Positions 41,395 to 51,729 of a stretch of 64,000 bases of DNA are shown here, one piece after another (within the stretch, counting starts at the first letter, position 1; every line of letters starts with the position of its first letter). Under the pieces are notes generated by a model. That model worked only from the letters and a program-made list of their open reading frames with translations. It did not search any database and had not been told where the DNA came from. Source of the DNA: Leguminivora glycinivorella (lineage: Eukaryota; Arthropoda; Insecta; Lepidoptera; Tortricidae); contig NC_062996.1 in the NCBI RefSeq assembly GCF_023078275.1, positions 7,502,001 through 7,566,000 on the forward strand, given 5' to 3'. Both the position numbers and the translations under genes were made by a program.

Positions 41395-44300
41395 AGAAAC
41401 GGAACTAAAGCTGACAGAGCTATTTATCTATGATGTAAAAATTAACTCACTTATTGACACTGGAGCTAGTTGTAGCATAATCAAAGAGTCTATAGCAAGG
41501 CGCCTTGGATGTCCCCTTTTACCATGTTATTTGCGTTTAAGCGGAGCAGGCGACGGTACTTTAGATGTCTGCGCACTAATAACTGTACCTGTTAGATCAT
41601 ACGATTTGTGCATTGAACTTAATATTTACGTGGTCAAGGATAAATTTTGCAAGTACGATCTTCTTATAGGACGAAATGTTGTGCAATATTCAGGTGTTCA
41701 AATCATCACGGATGACATGGGTTCGCGTATTGCTAGGAAGCCTTTGCCAATTTCAAATCCGGAAGTAAATTTTCTTGAGAACATGGATAATTTATCTGAA
41801 CTTTCCACCGCGCTATCTCATTTAGATATTGAATTGCAAGAGAAAGTAAAAGCAATATTTAATAAATATCCTTCCGTATTTGATGAAATTGGTAACGTTA
41901 ACACGGGAGAATTAAATATTAAGCTTAATAAAAATGAAGTTGTTCATTATAGACCGTATAGATTGGCCCCAATAGAGAGAGAGAAGGTAAATGATATTGT
42001 GCAAGATCTATTACATAAAGGAATAATTAAAGAGAGTAATTCGCCTTTTGCCAGCCCAATAATTTTAGTTAAAAAAAGTGATGGAACTGATAGAATGTGT
42101 GTAGACTATCGAGCCTTGAATAAACTGATTGAAAGAGATAGATACCCTCTCCCTCTCATTGAGGACCAAATTGATAAACTAGGCCATGCGAAATTTTATA
42201 TTTCGATAGATATGAAAAATGGATTTTATCAAATTCCCATTTCGGCTAACTCTACAAAATATACAGCTTTTGTAACACCAGACGGACATTTTGAATTTCT
42301 TAAAATGCCATTTGGTATTTGTAATGGGCCGTCTGTTTTCCAAAGAGCCATATCTAAGGCGGTACAGCATCTAAAATTCTTACTTGTCTACATGGACGAT
42401 ATTCTTATCCCTTTCGAAACTATTGAGCAGGGTTTGCAATACCTAGACCAGACAATTTCGGCTCTCAGCGTTTCAGGCTTTACAGTAAATCTTAAGAAAT
42501 GTAAATTTTTTGTCGAAAGTATTGAATACTTAGGACGGCACATATCACAAAAAGGCGTTAGGCCAAGTGAAAGCAAAATAAATGCCTTGGCTAGCTCTCC
42601 TGTGCCTAAAAATATTAAACAAGTTCGGCAGTTCATGGGTCTCGCCAGTTATTTTAGAAAATTTGTCCCTGATTTTGCTTCACGAACCGCTTGTATCTCA
42701 AAATTAACTAAGAACGATCAAAGATGGGAATGGGGACCCGCACAGGCAGCTGCTAGGAAGTACGTGATAGACCATCTGATTTCCCAACCATTGCTGACCA
42801 TTTTTGATCCAAAGCTACCAACGGAGTTACACACCGATGCCAGCTCGATTGGTTATGGGGCGATACTTTTACAAAAAGTCAATAATGTTAACAAAGTCGT
42901 TGCCTACTATAGCAAAAGAACCAGCCCAGCTGAATCCAGGTACTGCTCGTACGACTTAGAAACTTTAGCCATTTATAGTGCCTTAAAACATTTCCGTCAT
43001 TACCTCCTGGGTATTGACTTCAAAATAATTACGGATTGTAACGCCATAAAATCGACTATGACCAAAAGAGATTTGTCACCGAGGGTAGCCCGTTGGTGGA
43101 CTTTTATGCAGGACTTTAGGTTCGACATTGTTTATAAAAAGGGTAAATTTATAAGCCATGTCGATTTCCTTAGTCGTAATCCGGTAGAAACTTCAAAACC
43201 TGATAGATGTCATACTTTACCTGAAGTAAATCTTATCGAAATTGATGGTAACAATATAACGCGATCGTGGTTGAAAATTGCACAAGACAATGATATGGAA
43301 ACACAAACTTTAATGACGCAGTTAGCATCTGGTGATTTAGATCCGAATCGTTACATAATAAAAAATAATTTGCTGTACTATAAGACAGATTGCGACGCGG
43401 AGCCAAAATTGTTTATACCTAAAGGTTATAGATTGAGTATTTTAAGACTCTTGCACGACGAAAACTGTCATGTGGGGTTCGATAAAGTAATTCATAAAGT
43501 AAGACAATATTTCTGGTTTCCTGGAATGGCAACTTTCATCAAAAAATATATTTCCCATTGTTTAATTTGCATAGAAAGAAAAGGGCATTCTGGACCAAAA
43601 CAGGGTTATTTACACCCTATCGACAAGACTGCTATCCCATTTCACACAGTGCATCTAGATTGTACTGGCCCGTTCACTACATCTAATGAAGGTTACAAAC
43701 ACGTATTGTTGATAGTTGATGGTTTCACTAAATTTTGTTTACTTAAACCACTTAAAACATTAAATGCTCATGAATTAATACCGATTTTAAGAGAAACCAT
43801 CACACTATTTGGTACACCTTCATTAGTAGTCACTGACCGTGGCACTAACTTCAGCTCTGGTCTGACCCAAAACTTGTTTAGAGAATTGAATATCGAACAC
43901 CACATGATAGCTACTGGCACCCCGCGAAGCAATGGTCAAGTAGAGAGATACGTGGCCACTGTAACTAATATGTTAAACACATTACGCAATGAATCGTCAG
44001 ATTGGCCGAACGATCTTTGGAAGGTTCAACAGTCAATAAATACAACTGTCCAAAAATCAACCGGATTTACACCCTTAAGATTACTTATAGGTGTAGAAGC
44101 TAATATTCCTTGTGTCCAAGTCCGCCTAAATGAAGTTCTTAATCAAGATGACGAGCCTGCTATTAACGTGCAAGCCGACCGTGAACTTGCCAGACAACGT
44201 TTAATAAAAATATCTGAACAATTTAAACAACGGTTTGATTCAGTGCGACGAAATACACAAAATTATAATGTAGGAGACTTAGTTTATGTCAATCAAGACC

Positions 44301-44494
44301 ATAGGCGTAATGATAAACTAGGACAAAAGTTTAAAGGACCTTACGAAATTAGCCGTGTACTTGCGAATGACCGCTTCGCTCTGAAGGGCATAGGTAATTT
44401 GAGAAACATAATAATTGCTAAAGAAAAATTACGTTTTTGGCCAGGAGAGTGGGTAGAGGAAAACATTGCTGTGGAAAATGCCATTAATCAATGA
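41177..44494 (+). CDS. Gypsy Pol: protease, RT, RNase H, integrase
   Basis: The open frame overlaps Gag by 218 nt; real translation probably starts near 41391 by frameshifting. The order is: protease SLIDTGASCS (residues 91-100 of the open frame), RT with MCVDYRALNK, SIDMKNGF and YMDD (405-408), RNase H (LHTDASSIGYGA), integrase zinc motif (HDENCH, then HCLICIERK), and catalytic residues in HLDCTGPF, VTDRGTNF and SNGQVERY. The C-terminus, with RFWPGEWVEEN, lacks a chromodomain. No stop or frameshift is seen, so the element is potentially autonomous. Confidence 0.92.
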   Translation: MVNRDTLGRSAIEKMNLKSITSLLKTKKLSSIIKGFVPSVKSLVIQIQSVDTNPNLPMKAAPLIQQRQRLIFRETELKLTELFIYDVKINSLIDTGASCSIIKESIARRLGCPLLPCYLRLSGAGDGTLDVCALITVPVRSYDLCIELNIYVVKDKFCKYDLLIGRNVVQYSGVQIITDDMGSRIARKPLPISNPEVNFLENMDNLSELSTALSHLDIELQEKVKAIFNKYPSVFDEIGNVNTGELNIKLNKNEVVHYRPYRLAPIEREKVNDIVQDLLHKGIIKESNSPFASPIILVKKSDGTDRMCVDYRALNKLIERDRYPLPLIEDQIDKLGHAKFYISIDMKNGFYQIPISANSTKYTAFVTPDGHFEFLKMPFGICNGPSVFQRAISKAVQHLKFLLVYMDDILIPFETIEQGLQYLDQTISALSVSGFTVNLKKCKFFVESIEYLGRHISQKGVRPSESKINALASSPVPKNIKQVRQFMGLASYFRKFVPDFASRTACISKLTKNDQRWEWGPAQAAARKYVIDHLISQPLLTIFDPKLPTELHTDASSIGYGAILLQKVNNVNKVVAYYSKRTSPAESRYCSYDLETLAIYSALKHFRHYLLGIDFKIITDCNAIKSTMTKRDLSPRVARWWTFMQDFRFDIVYKKGKFISHVDFLSRNPVETSKPDRCHTLPEVNLIEIDGNNITRSWLKIAQDNDMETQTLMTQLASGDLDPNRYIIKNNLLYYKTDCDAEPKLFIPKGYRLSILRLLHDENCHVGFDKVIHKVRQYFWFPGMATFIKKYISHCLICIERKGHSGPKQGYLHPIDKTAIPFHTVHLDCTGPFTTSNEGYKHVLLIVDGFTKFCLLKPLKTLNAHELIPILRETITLFGTPSLVVTDRGTNFSSGLTQNLFRELNIEHHMIATGTPRSNGQVERYVATVTNMLNTLRNESSDWPNDLWKVQQSINTTVQKSTGFTPLRLLIGVEANIPCVQVRLNEVLNQDDEPAINVQADRELARQRLIKISEQFKQRFDSVRRNTQNYNVGDLVYVNQDHRRNDKLGQKFKGPYEISRVLANDRFALKGIGNLRNIIIAKEKLRFWPGEWVEENIAVENAINQ
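41383..41396 (+). promoter_or_regulatory. Putative +1 frameshift site at the Gag stop
   Basis: GTT AAT TTT TAG A: moving the P-site Phe codon one base forward on the run of five T gives TTT AGA in the Pol frame. A slow stop codon next to a slippery TTT resembles known +1 shift sites (antizyme, bacterial prfB). Offset inferred from frame arithmetic; function not shown. Confidence 0.55.
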
Positions 44495-44600
44495 AGTTAT
44501 TATAATTAAGTATGTCAAATATATATTTGTATGAAATGATATATTTTTTTTTACAATGTTTAATTATATTATTGTCATTAGATGTATAAAAAAAAGAAAA

Positions 44601-45092
44601 CCGCTGGTCGGCCACATACTTGGTACCGATTAAGTCTCACTGGCAGCGTGTGAATGCGATCGGTATATCTATGTATGATTTGGCATTTATAATCAAAACC
44701 GCTGGTCGGCCACATACTTGGTACCGATTAAGTCTCACTGGCAGCGTGTGAATGCGATCGGTATATCTATGTATGATTTGGCATTTATAATCAAAACCGC
44801 TGGTCGGCCACATACTTGGTACCGATTAAGTCTCACTGGCAGCGTGTGAATGCGATCGGTATATCTATGTATGATTTGGCATTTATAATCAAAACCGCTG
44901 GTCGGCCACATACTTGGTACCGATTAAGTCTCACTGGCAGCGTGTGAATGCGATCGGTATATCTATATGTATGATTTGGCATTTATAATCAAAACCGCTG
45001 GTCGGCCACATACTTGGTACCGATTAAGTCTCACTGGCAGCGTGTGAATGCGATCGGTATGTCTATGTATGTTTTGGCAATTATAGCAGATC
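44601..45092. repeat. Five 98-bp tandem repeats in the gypsy 3' region
   Basis: Copies start at 44601, 44699, 44797, 44895 and 44995 (CCGCTGGTCGGCCACATACT), each ending in GATTTGGCATTTATAATCAA. Copy 4 has a 2-bp insertion (TATATG) and copy 5 has a few changes. They lie between Pol and the 3' LTR, outside coding sequence. Confidence 0.92.
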
Positions 45093-45230
45093 ATAATATA
45101 TTAATTATACAAATATACGATGTGTGTAAAACTCAATTTGGTTGATTTAACTATACATTTACTATCTAATTGTAAAATTAAATTGACTATCTAATTGTAC
45201 TTCGAGGACGAAGTACGGTCAGTATGGCCG

Positions 45231-46057
45231 TGATAGAATATGATTATATTTAGTTAATAATAATGTTTGAGGTTGTTGTTTATTAAATAAAACGAAGGTA
45301 GTCGTTATAAACTAATGATGATTTGTATGAAAGTAACTCAATTGACAATTCGTGTCACTACCTGTTTATTTGATCAACAACAACCAACCAACTGGTTAGT
45401 TAGTCAATTATTAACTGTATTATTGAAATACTGATAAATAATTGTAAAACATGGTAAAAAATAATATTTTATCAATATTATATTACAATTTACATATTTT
45501 GGTGGCCCGTTTAATGTAATTTTGTAAATACTTGTATAGAAAGTATCATTTTTGACTACTCGCCTTGAAATGCATTTCCCTCGTTTCTGATTGGTCGAGG
45601 GGAATGGCACTAATGGCGTGATCGTTGTGCATAAATAGCTAAGTCAAGGCCTAACAAGGGGCATTCACTGAGAAGTTGTTGAAGTGTAAAGTACCACCGA
45701 AATCGTAAGTTAAGTACCTTTTTATGGCTATTAATATTGTTAATTCAATTGTATATTTATGTGTTTGTTATCTTATGCATGATGGGTAATCCTTTAAATT
45801 ATGGAATAAAAATGTGGAATATTTAATTGATTATCATTTATCTATTTTCCTGAAACTAAAGCCCACTTAATTAGATTTTACCGTAAATATACTTTTAATC
45901 AAGACGTAAGTATTTGATTGTTGTGAATAGTTTATTTAACGTCCGTTTAGATAAAATTCCTGAATGAGCATATTTATTAGTCTGCTTTTAATTAATTATT
46001 AATTGCTTAATACATACCTGACTAGTTATTGTTCGATTCTTAAAAAAATAGATTACA
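45231..46057 (+). repeat. Gypsy 3' LTR
   Basis: 827 bp, apparently identical to the 5' LTR. It is followed by the CACT duplication and the rest of the Copia 1 frame. Confidence 0.9.
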
Positions 46058-46061
46058 CACT

Positions 46062-49000
46062 CACGCACCTGAAAGACACGCTGTATGTTCCCAGTCTTTG
46101 CACCAACCTACTGTCTGTGAGCAAAATAACAGACGCTGGATGTTCAGTTCTATTTACTAAGAACAAGGCCACAGTAAACAATCCAAAAGAGAAAATTGTA
46201 CTTACTGCCTTCAAAGAAAACGGTCTCTACTACATAAAACCAAGCAAGCACGAGTGCTACAACCTGACCACAGATGACGATGAAACACCTCCAACTACTA
46301 AACAAAAAACTGAATCATCAAGCATCGAAGATTGGCACAAGAAATTGGGACATATGAACACCAAAGACTTGAAATTAGCACTTGAAAATCAAAATATCAT
46401 TGGCTTGCACTTTAACCCTAAAGAAACATTACCGGAATGTGAAGCATGCATTCAAGCGAAAATGCATAGAGTACCGGCTCCTCGTGAGAAAACAACTCAG
46501 AGAACGACTGAACGCTTACAAATTGTTCACTCAGATGTTTGTGGACCTATCCGAACGCCCACAATAAACGGGAACAAGTACTTTGTCACATTCATCGATG
46601 ACTATTCCCGATACTGTCGAGTGTACTTAATGAAATCCAAAAGCGAAGTCTTGGACAAATTTAAAGAGTTCAAAGAGTTAGCGGAAACGCACACTGGGAA
46701 CAAACTCAAGGTACTACAATCCGATAATGGCACAGAATATATCAACAGGGACTTCGACGCTTATCTCAAACGTAGTGGGATACAGAGAAGACTAAGTGCA
46801 CCTCACACAGCTCACCAAAACGGATTAGCAGAGAGAAAAAATCGCACTTTGATCGAAAAAGCAAGAGCCCTGATGATCGACGCAAAAGCACCATTAAATT
46901 TCTGGGGTGAAGCAATCATAACAGCAAACTATCTGTCGAACAGAAGCTTAAACAGTGCTATCGAAAACAAAACACCATTCGAACTATGGGTTGGTAGAAA
47001 ACCTATCATTCACCACCTGTATGTATTTGGCTCTAAAACTTTTGTTCTCATTAAAGGCACAAATGGTCACAAATTCGCACCAAAAGCAATTCCTGGCATG
47101 TTTGTTGGCTACTCTGAAACATCAAAAGCATTCAAGATTCTTCTGCCATCTAAAAATAAAGTGGTTGTATCGAAGGACGTCCGCGTGATGAAATCCATGT
47201 TTTATGACAAAACAAACAAAAACGACATCACCGATCTTTTCAACGATGACTGCTCCACCAAACCTCCAGAACCTTCAAAACCGTCAAAATTACCACATAA
47301 ACAAGTGACAATACAACTTGACGACGATGAAGATGGAGACGAGACACCGCTTAACACCAGTAGTGACACCGAAGATGAATATCTCGACAATACGTTGCAA
47401 CCAAACTCGGTCAACAGCACTGATAGTGTTCAACAACAGGAACCACAAAACTATGAAAGTGAGTACGAGTCTCTTTCCGGTTCTCACAACTTTGTCGATG
47501 ATAACGAACCTTTTAATCCTGCTGACGTAGAAGATCTAACTGAGACGATTGATGTTCATGCTTCAACTTCAACTCCAACTCGAACTTTGAGAAACAGGTC
47601 TACCATTGCAGCTCCAAAAAGGTATGACGATTTCATTTTGGCTGCAGCTGAAGAAGTTGAAAATCTTCATAAACCGAAAGAACCTGAAACTTTCAAAGAG
47701 GCAATGGAATGCTCAGACAGCAAGAAATGGCAAGAAGCAATGAAAAGTGAAATTCGCTCATTGAAGGACAACCAAACATGGGATCTGGTCGAGCTACCCA
47801 AAGGACGTAAAGCCCTACCATGCAAATGGGTGTACAAGGTAAAAATGAACCCTGATGGTTCCGTCGAAAGGTACAAGGCCAGAATGGTCATCAAAGGCTA
47901 TTCCCAGATACCTGGAGTGGACTACGACAGAACGTTCAGCCCAGTGGTTCGTCTGAGCACTGTACGTTCACTGCTTGCCATCGCTACTCATGAAAATCTG
48001 AAACTGACACAGTTTGACGTCACGACCGCCTTCCTAAACGGAGAAGTCAAGGAAGAAATCTTTATGAAACAACCCGAAGGATATCGTGATGGTACCAAAA
48101 GAGTTTGTAAATTGAAACGAAGTTTGTATGGATTAAAGCAAGCGCCACGCTGCTGGAATACCTGCATAGCAGACTATTTACTGCAAACCGGATTCAAGCA
48201 GAGCGAGGCGGATCCATGCCTGTTTATGCGAACCAGAGGACAGTCCAAGGTTGTGATAGCTCTATACGTGGACGATGGACTTGTAGCGCATAACTCTACA
48301 AAAGCAGGAGACGAGTTCTTGAATGAGTTAAGAGCCAGATTCCAAATAACCACCAAACCAGCGTCTTACTTCCTCGGAATGGAAATCAACGTGCAAAAAG
48401 ACTCCATATCTCTATCTCAAAAATCGTACATCAAGAAAGTACTAGAAAAATATGGTATGTCTAACTGCAAGTCAGCACCATCACCGATGATAAAAGATAT
48501 TGCGGGAGCGGACGACAACATTAAATCAAACTTTCCTTATAGGCAAGCCGTAGGCGCTTTAGCCTATTTATCTGTAGGTACGAGGCCTGATATCTCCTAC
48601 GCTGTTGGAGTAGCCTCAAGACATTTGGAAGCACCTACTAAGGAAGATATGATGCTTGTTAAGCGCATATTGAGATATCTAAAAGGGACCCAAGAAAAGG
48701 CCCTAATCTTTACAAAACAGACACCGCCGCACTTGGTCTGCTATAGCGACGCAGATCACGGAGGAGACCAGAATACTGGACGATCAACATCTGGTATGGT
48801 TTGCTTGTTCTCTGGCGCCGCAATAAGCTGGCGAAGCCAAAAGCAAACTACTGTTTCCATTTCATCGACAGAGGCTGAAGTAATAGCAGCAAGCGAAGCA
48901 GCCCAAGAAATATTATGGCTAAATCGATTGTTCAGCGATCTGACTAAAACGGAAAAGCCAGTTCTGAGATTGGATAACAAATCGTCCCCTTGGGGAAATA

Positions 49001-50253
49001 AAGCCATATGTGACTATATGCCCAAATCGATTTTATTTCGCAAAAGTTACACAAATGCTCTATACTATTCAAAACAAAAATCCTTTTTTTTGTATCTTCA
49101 TTAGTTTGTGAAATAAACCAAGCGAAAACCGACGCATGTGATTAGTTGAACATGAAACAAAGCCACTTCCGCACATCCGTCGTTGTTTCCCGTTGCTACC
49201 GCGAACGCCTTAGCTGCGCACGCGGCGATTTAAAGTCAGTTGCGTCAGTGTCACCGGGCGAGGAGGATGTTTCGCGAGTTATACGAAAATTGCCAAACAT
49301 GGATAAAGGAAATACTTTTTGAAATTGATCGTTAAAATAATATTATTACAAAACAATTCATATTTATCCATCCAATTGTCTTACTGTTGCAAACAAGAGG
49401 GCATTTCTTTAGTTTTTTTACCAATATAGTGAGACTAGATTAGATTAGATAGAAAAGCTATAATTGTATCATGTTAACACAACTATAATTATGTTTTAGA
49501 AGACTTTTATTTTTTGTTTTTTACCTAAGATCTCGTTTTTACTTTTGTTAATTTAATCGGAACCTTAATAATGTTTTAGAAGACTTTTATTTTTATTTTT
49601 TATTAAAACTGGTAATTTAATCATTTAGTGACTTAAAATAAAAACTAACCAATAAAACAGCTGTTATTATTGCACTTGCGTCCTTCCTCTAAAATATTAT
49701 TTCAGTAAATAAAGATGCATGTACACATACTTCATGCAGATATTCATGCAATAGGGACGCATGTTTACTTACGTCTACTGTAGCTTGGGACAATAAAGTC
49801 GGAAGTACACATGCAACCCACTATTTCCGTAAATAATTAAATAATTAGAATAACTTCCACCGTATACCATAGAGAACGTTATTATAAGAACAATTGTAAC
49901 TTTTCATAAATCTAGCATTAGGCAAAAAAAAGTTATTTACGAATGTTCATTGACAAAATCTTTAAACCTCTCTCCTGAAAAGTTGTCACTTTGCAGATGT
50001 GGCTTTATTGCCCCAAGGGGACGAAATCAGCTGTCTACCTAGCGCATAATCCTAAATATGAATATCACAAAAGCGCACCAAGCATATTAAATTAAAACAC
50101 TTCTTTGTTAGGGAATGTGTGAACAATGAAGACTTCAACGTTGAACAAGTTCCTGGCGAAACCCAACTCGCTGATATATTTACGAAGCCTTTGTTTGGAC
50201 CCAGACTTCAGGAATTGGGTTCCAGAATGGGACTTAAGAATTTGAAATCCTGA
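46062..50253 (+). pseudogene. Copia 1 integrase-RT-RNase H, 3' part (split and frameshifted)
   Basis: The frame shows pre-integrase WHKKLGH, integrase HSDVCGPIRTP with LQSDNGTEYI and NGLAERKNRT, and RT FDVTTAFLNGEV and ALYVDDGLV. RNase H has YSDADHGGD and SSTEAEVIAASEA. At 48983, inside RNase H (after RLDNKS), a DNA transposon interrupts it. Coding resumes at 50028 (AVYLAHNPKYEYHK) and, after an apparent 2-nt gain near 50070, ends LADIFTKPLFGP to a stop at 50251-50253. Confidence 0.85.
48983..50023. mobile_element. Non-autonomous TIR DNA transposon (1041 bp), family unknown
   Basis: Terminal inverted repeats start CGTCCCCTTGGGG and continue AATAAAGCCA, 24 bp with two mismatches. AAAT (possibly AAATC) is duplicated on both sides. 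The interior has no long open frame; a 22-codon frame at 49267 is not recognisable. It inserted into Copia 1 RNase H. The 4-bp duplication does not by itself settle the superfamily. Confidence 0.78.
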
Positions 50254-50274
50254 AATTCTTTAAACTTCCGAGGG

Positions 50275-50526
50275 TGTGAAGTATGCTATACCTGACATAC
50301 CTTCTTGATTATGTTCTAGGATTCATCTATGGCCTCGTTGCCATAGTAATAATTTAAGTAGAGAAAAACTATCCTGTCATAATATACTTCAAAATAACAT
50401 TAACATATTTATTGTACTAGAATAATATAAAATAATATATAAAATGTGCTTCAGCTTTCTTTTCAATAGTCGTTAATCAAGTTCTCACGCACGCCAGCTT
50501 CCACGTTCATCAGTGAGAACTTTACA
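50275..50526 (+). repeat. Copia 1 3' LTR
   Basis: 252 bp, identical by eye to 38391-38642. Preceded by ACTTCCGAGGG, the likely polypurine region. Followed by the TGCAC duplication. Confidence 0.88.
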
Positions 50527-50841
50527 TGCACACTATCGGGAAACGTGCAAACGGGCGGTGCAGATTCTGTCTAGAGTCTGATGAAACGCCCCTGCACATC
50601 CTGGCAGAGTGCCCCTTAGTGTGTAACATGATTCTGGGCAGCTACCAATTTCTCCCAGAGGATGTGAGGTTTCTCGATCTCAAAAAGATACTACAAGTCT
50701 TTGAATTTGTAGGACTTGATCGAGAGTTGTAGTAGGTGGCGATCACAATAGATCAGAAATGGTCGCAGTGATACATAAGGCGCCCTGAAGCCTTACAAAG
50801 CCCCTAACCTAGAAGAAGAAGAAGAAGAATCACTCACTACA

Positions 50842-51053
50842 AACACACAGAGCACTAAATGTAAAGCCTGAGTGCACGCTTATATCCAGCGTGCAGTGGC
50901 GTGGGGTGTGTGGTGTGCATAACAAACAATTGACGCTCATACAAGTGTTCTGAGTTCACGCCGCATAGGGTGCACGCATGCTCGCCTGCACTGCTGAAAG
51001 CTCTGCTCCGAGCATCCACTCAGTCCTTACAATAGCAGGTGGTGCTTCCCGAC
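50842..51053. other. Paralogue 3-specific sequence next to ZAD exon 2 donor
   Basis: This segment replaces the LINE tail found at the same place in paralogues 1 and 2. It is rich in GTGCACGC / GCGTGCA-type inverted phrases (50873-50895, 50970) and may be part of a MITE. It makes the exon 2 donor GTCGGG instead of GTCAGT. Confidence 0.45.
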
Positions 51054-51195
51054 CTTTGACGAGGCTCGCTCCCTGCGAGCGCGCCTGCAGCTCCGCCTGG
51101 CTGCGCTGCACTTGCAGCTTGAAGTCGCTCGCGTCTCGCAGGCGGCCCACGCACGTACAGCAGATGCCGCTCGAGCCCGAGCCGCCCACTGCCAG
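51054..51195 (-). CDS. Paralogue 3 ZAD exon 2
   Basis: 142 nt, open, with the ICCTC pair and the same residues as paralogues 1-2. The donor GTCGGGAAG is a poorer match to consensus, so splicing may be weakened. Reading through would add about 30 residues before a stop. Confidence 0.82.
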
Positions 51196-51292
51196 CTGCA
51201 ACTTAAACCATTCACAAACATGATGTCCTAACATTTCTTATAGTATCGTTCATTGACTTTTAAATTTGTGTACGTATTGCTACTCTACTTAC

Positions 51293-51421
51293 TTGAATAT
51301 CAAAACACTCCTTGATCATGTCGGCATATATCTCCGCTTTGCCGAGATGTGTGTGCGGCGTCGTCAGGTCTTTGTCCGGGGGATACAGCAGGCAGCAGCG
51401 ACACGCTTGCATCACGTCCAT
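51293..51421 (-). CDS. Paralogue 3 ZAD exon 1
   Basis: 43 codons, MDVMQACRCCLLYPPDKD to ECFDIQ, donor GTAAGT. Two replacements relative to paralogue 2 (Leu to Gln at 5 and Cys to Tyr at 13), plus a change near residue 29. The metal-binding cysteines are intact. Confidence 0.86.
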
Positions 51422-51729
51422 CGCAACCGCCCCGTTTGTATGCGTATTGTATTCGCCAATTTCTACAAGTAGCCGTGACTGCCAAACTCCACTAATGGGA
51501 ATTATGGATGTGAAATAAAAACGTGAGGATCAGAAGCTAACACTAACAACGAGCAACGGAGCAAGTAGTGTTATTACTGGTATTTTTAATATTAATAATT
51601 TGTTGTATTCAAGTTGTAGAAAAAAAGTCTGGCTAATGAAAGTTGAGCCCGAAAAAACGTGGCAATTTCAAAAAAATTGGAGCTGGCAACACAATGATAA
51701 CATGGTTTCTCTTTTATTAAATCTAATTA

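Larger units (their letters stand above)
39625..46057 (+). mobile_element. Complete Ty3/gypsy retrotransposon (6433 bp)
   Basis: The two LTRs (39625-40451 and 45231-46057, 827 bp each) look identical by eye. CACT flanks the element (39621-39624 and 46058-46061). Gag (40507-41394) and Pol (to 44494) are open in two overlapping frames. No env gene is present. The 3' region has five copies of a 98-bp repeat. Just before the 3' LTR a small hairpin, CTTCGAGGACGAAG, precedes a purine-containing stretch. No clear tRNA match was found after the 5' LTR (TCAGAAGTGCGATTG). The RT sequence resembles mdg3-like elements, tentatively. Confidence 0.92.
38391..50526 (+). mobile_element. Copia-type LTR retrotransposon 1 (interrupted twice)
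   Basis: The LTRs at 38391-38642 and 50275-50526 (252 bp each, TGTGAAGTATGC to AACTTTACA) look identical by eye. The 5-bp duplication TGCAC lies at 38386-38390 and 50527-50531. The primer site TGGTAGCAGAGG directly after the 5' LTR fits the 3' end of initiator-Met tRNA. The coding region is split by a gypsy element at 39625 and a DNA transposon at 48983. Removing both gives one collinear gag-pol frame, except for an apparent small indel near 50070. Confidence 0.9.
37951..50827 (+). mobile_element. RNase H-bearing LINE 3' end, host of the nest
   Basis: Coding sequence in 37951-38390 shows RNase H motifs SDSQAALLAL and VPGHAGIEGNEKADELA. After the Copia insert it resumes at 50532 with CRFCLESDETPLHILAEC and a stop at 50730. 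The tail is (GAA)n at 50808-50827. A 14-bp duplication, AATCACTCACTACA, flanks it (37937-37950 and 50828-50841). 5' truncated, of I/R1/LOA-like type by domain content. Confidence 0.85.
31724..51421 (-). pseudogene. ZAD-C2H2 paralogue 3: fused and frameshifted, two acidic-exon sets
   Basis: Exons in order are 51293-51421, 51054-51195, set 1 (37844-37915, 37161-37220, 36714-36767), set 2 (35488-35559, 34733-34792, 34227-34280), then 31724-33300. All splice borders are GT-AG and all linker exons are phase 1-1, so six linker exons read in frame. The finger exon then breaks: a 1-nt loss gives a stop at 32930, and a further 2-nt loss near 31838 puts the last finger out of frame. A transcript would encode about 337 aa (ZAD, linker, two fingers). 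The intron after exon 2 is 13.1 kb of nested transposons. Sequence decay and the missing gene parts argue for a dying copy, but a short ZAD protein is possible. Confidence 0.78.

Noticed and set aside
44601..45092. Possible CRISPR-like array
   Set aside because: Repeats are 98 bp, directly adjacent without spacers, in a eukaryotic retrotransposon.
50978..51223. 81-codon plus-strand frame
   Set aside because: Antisense of ZAD exon 2, open because of its high GC content.
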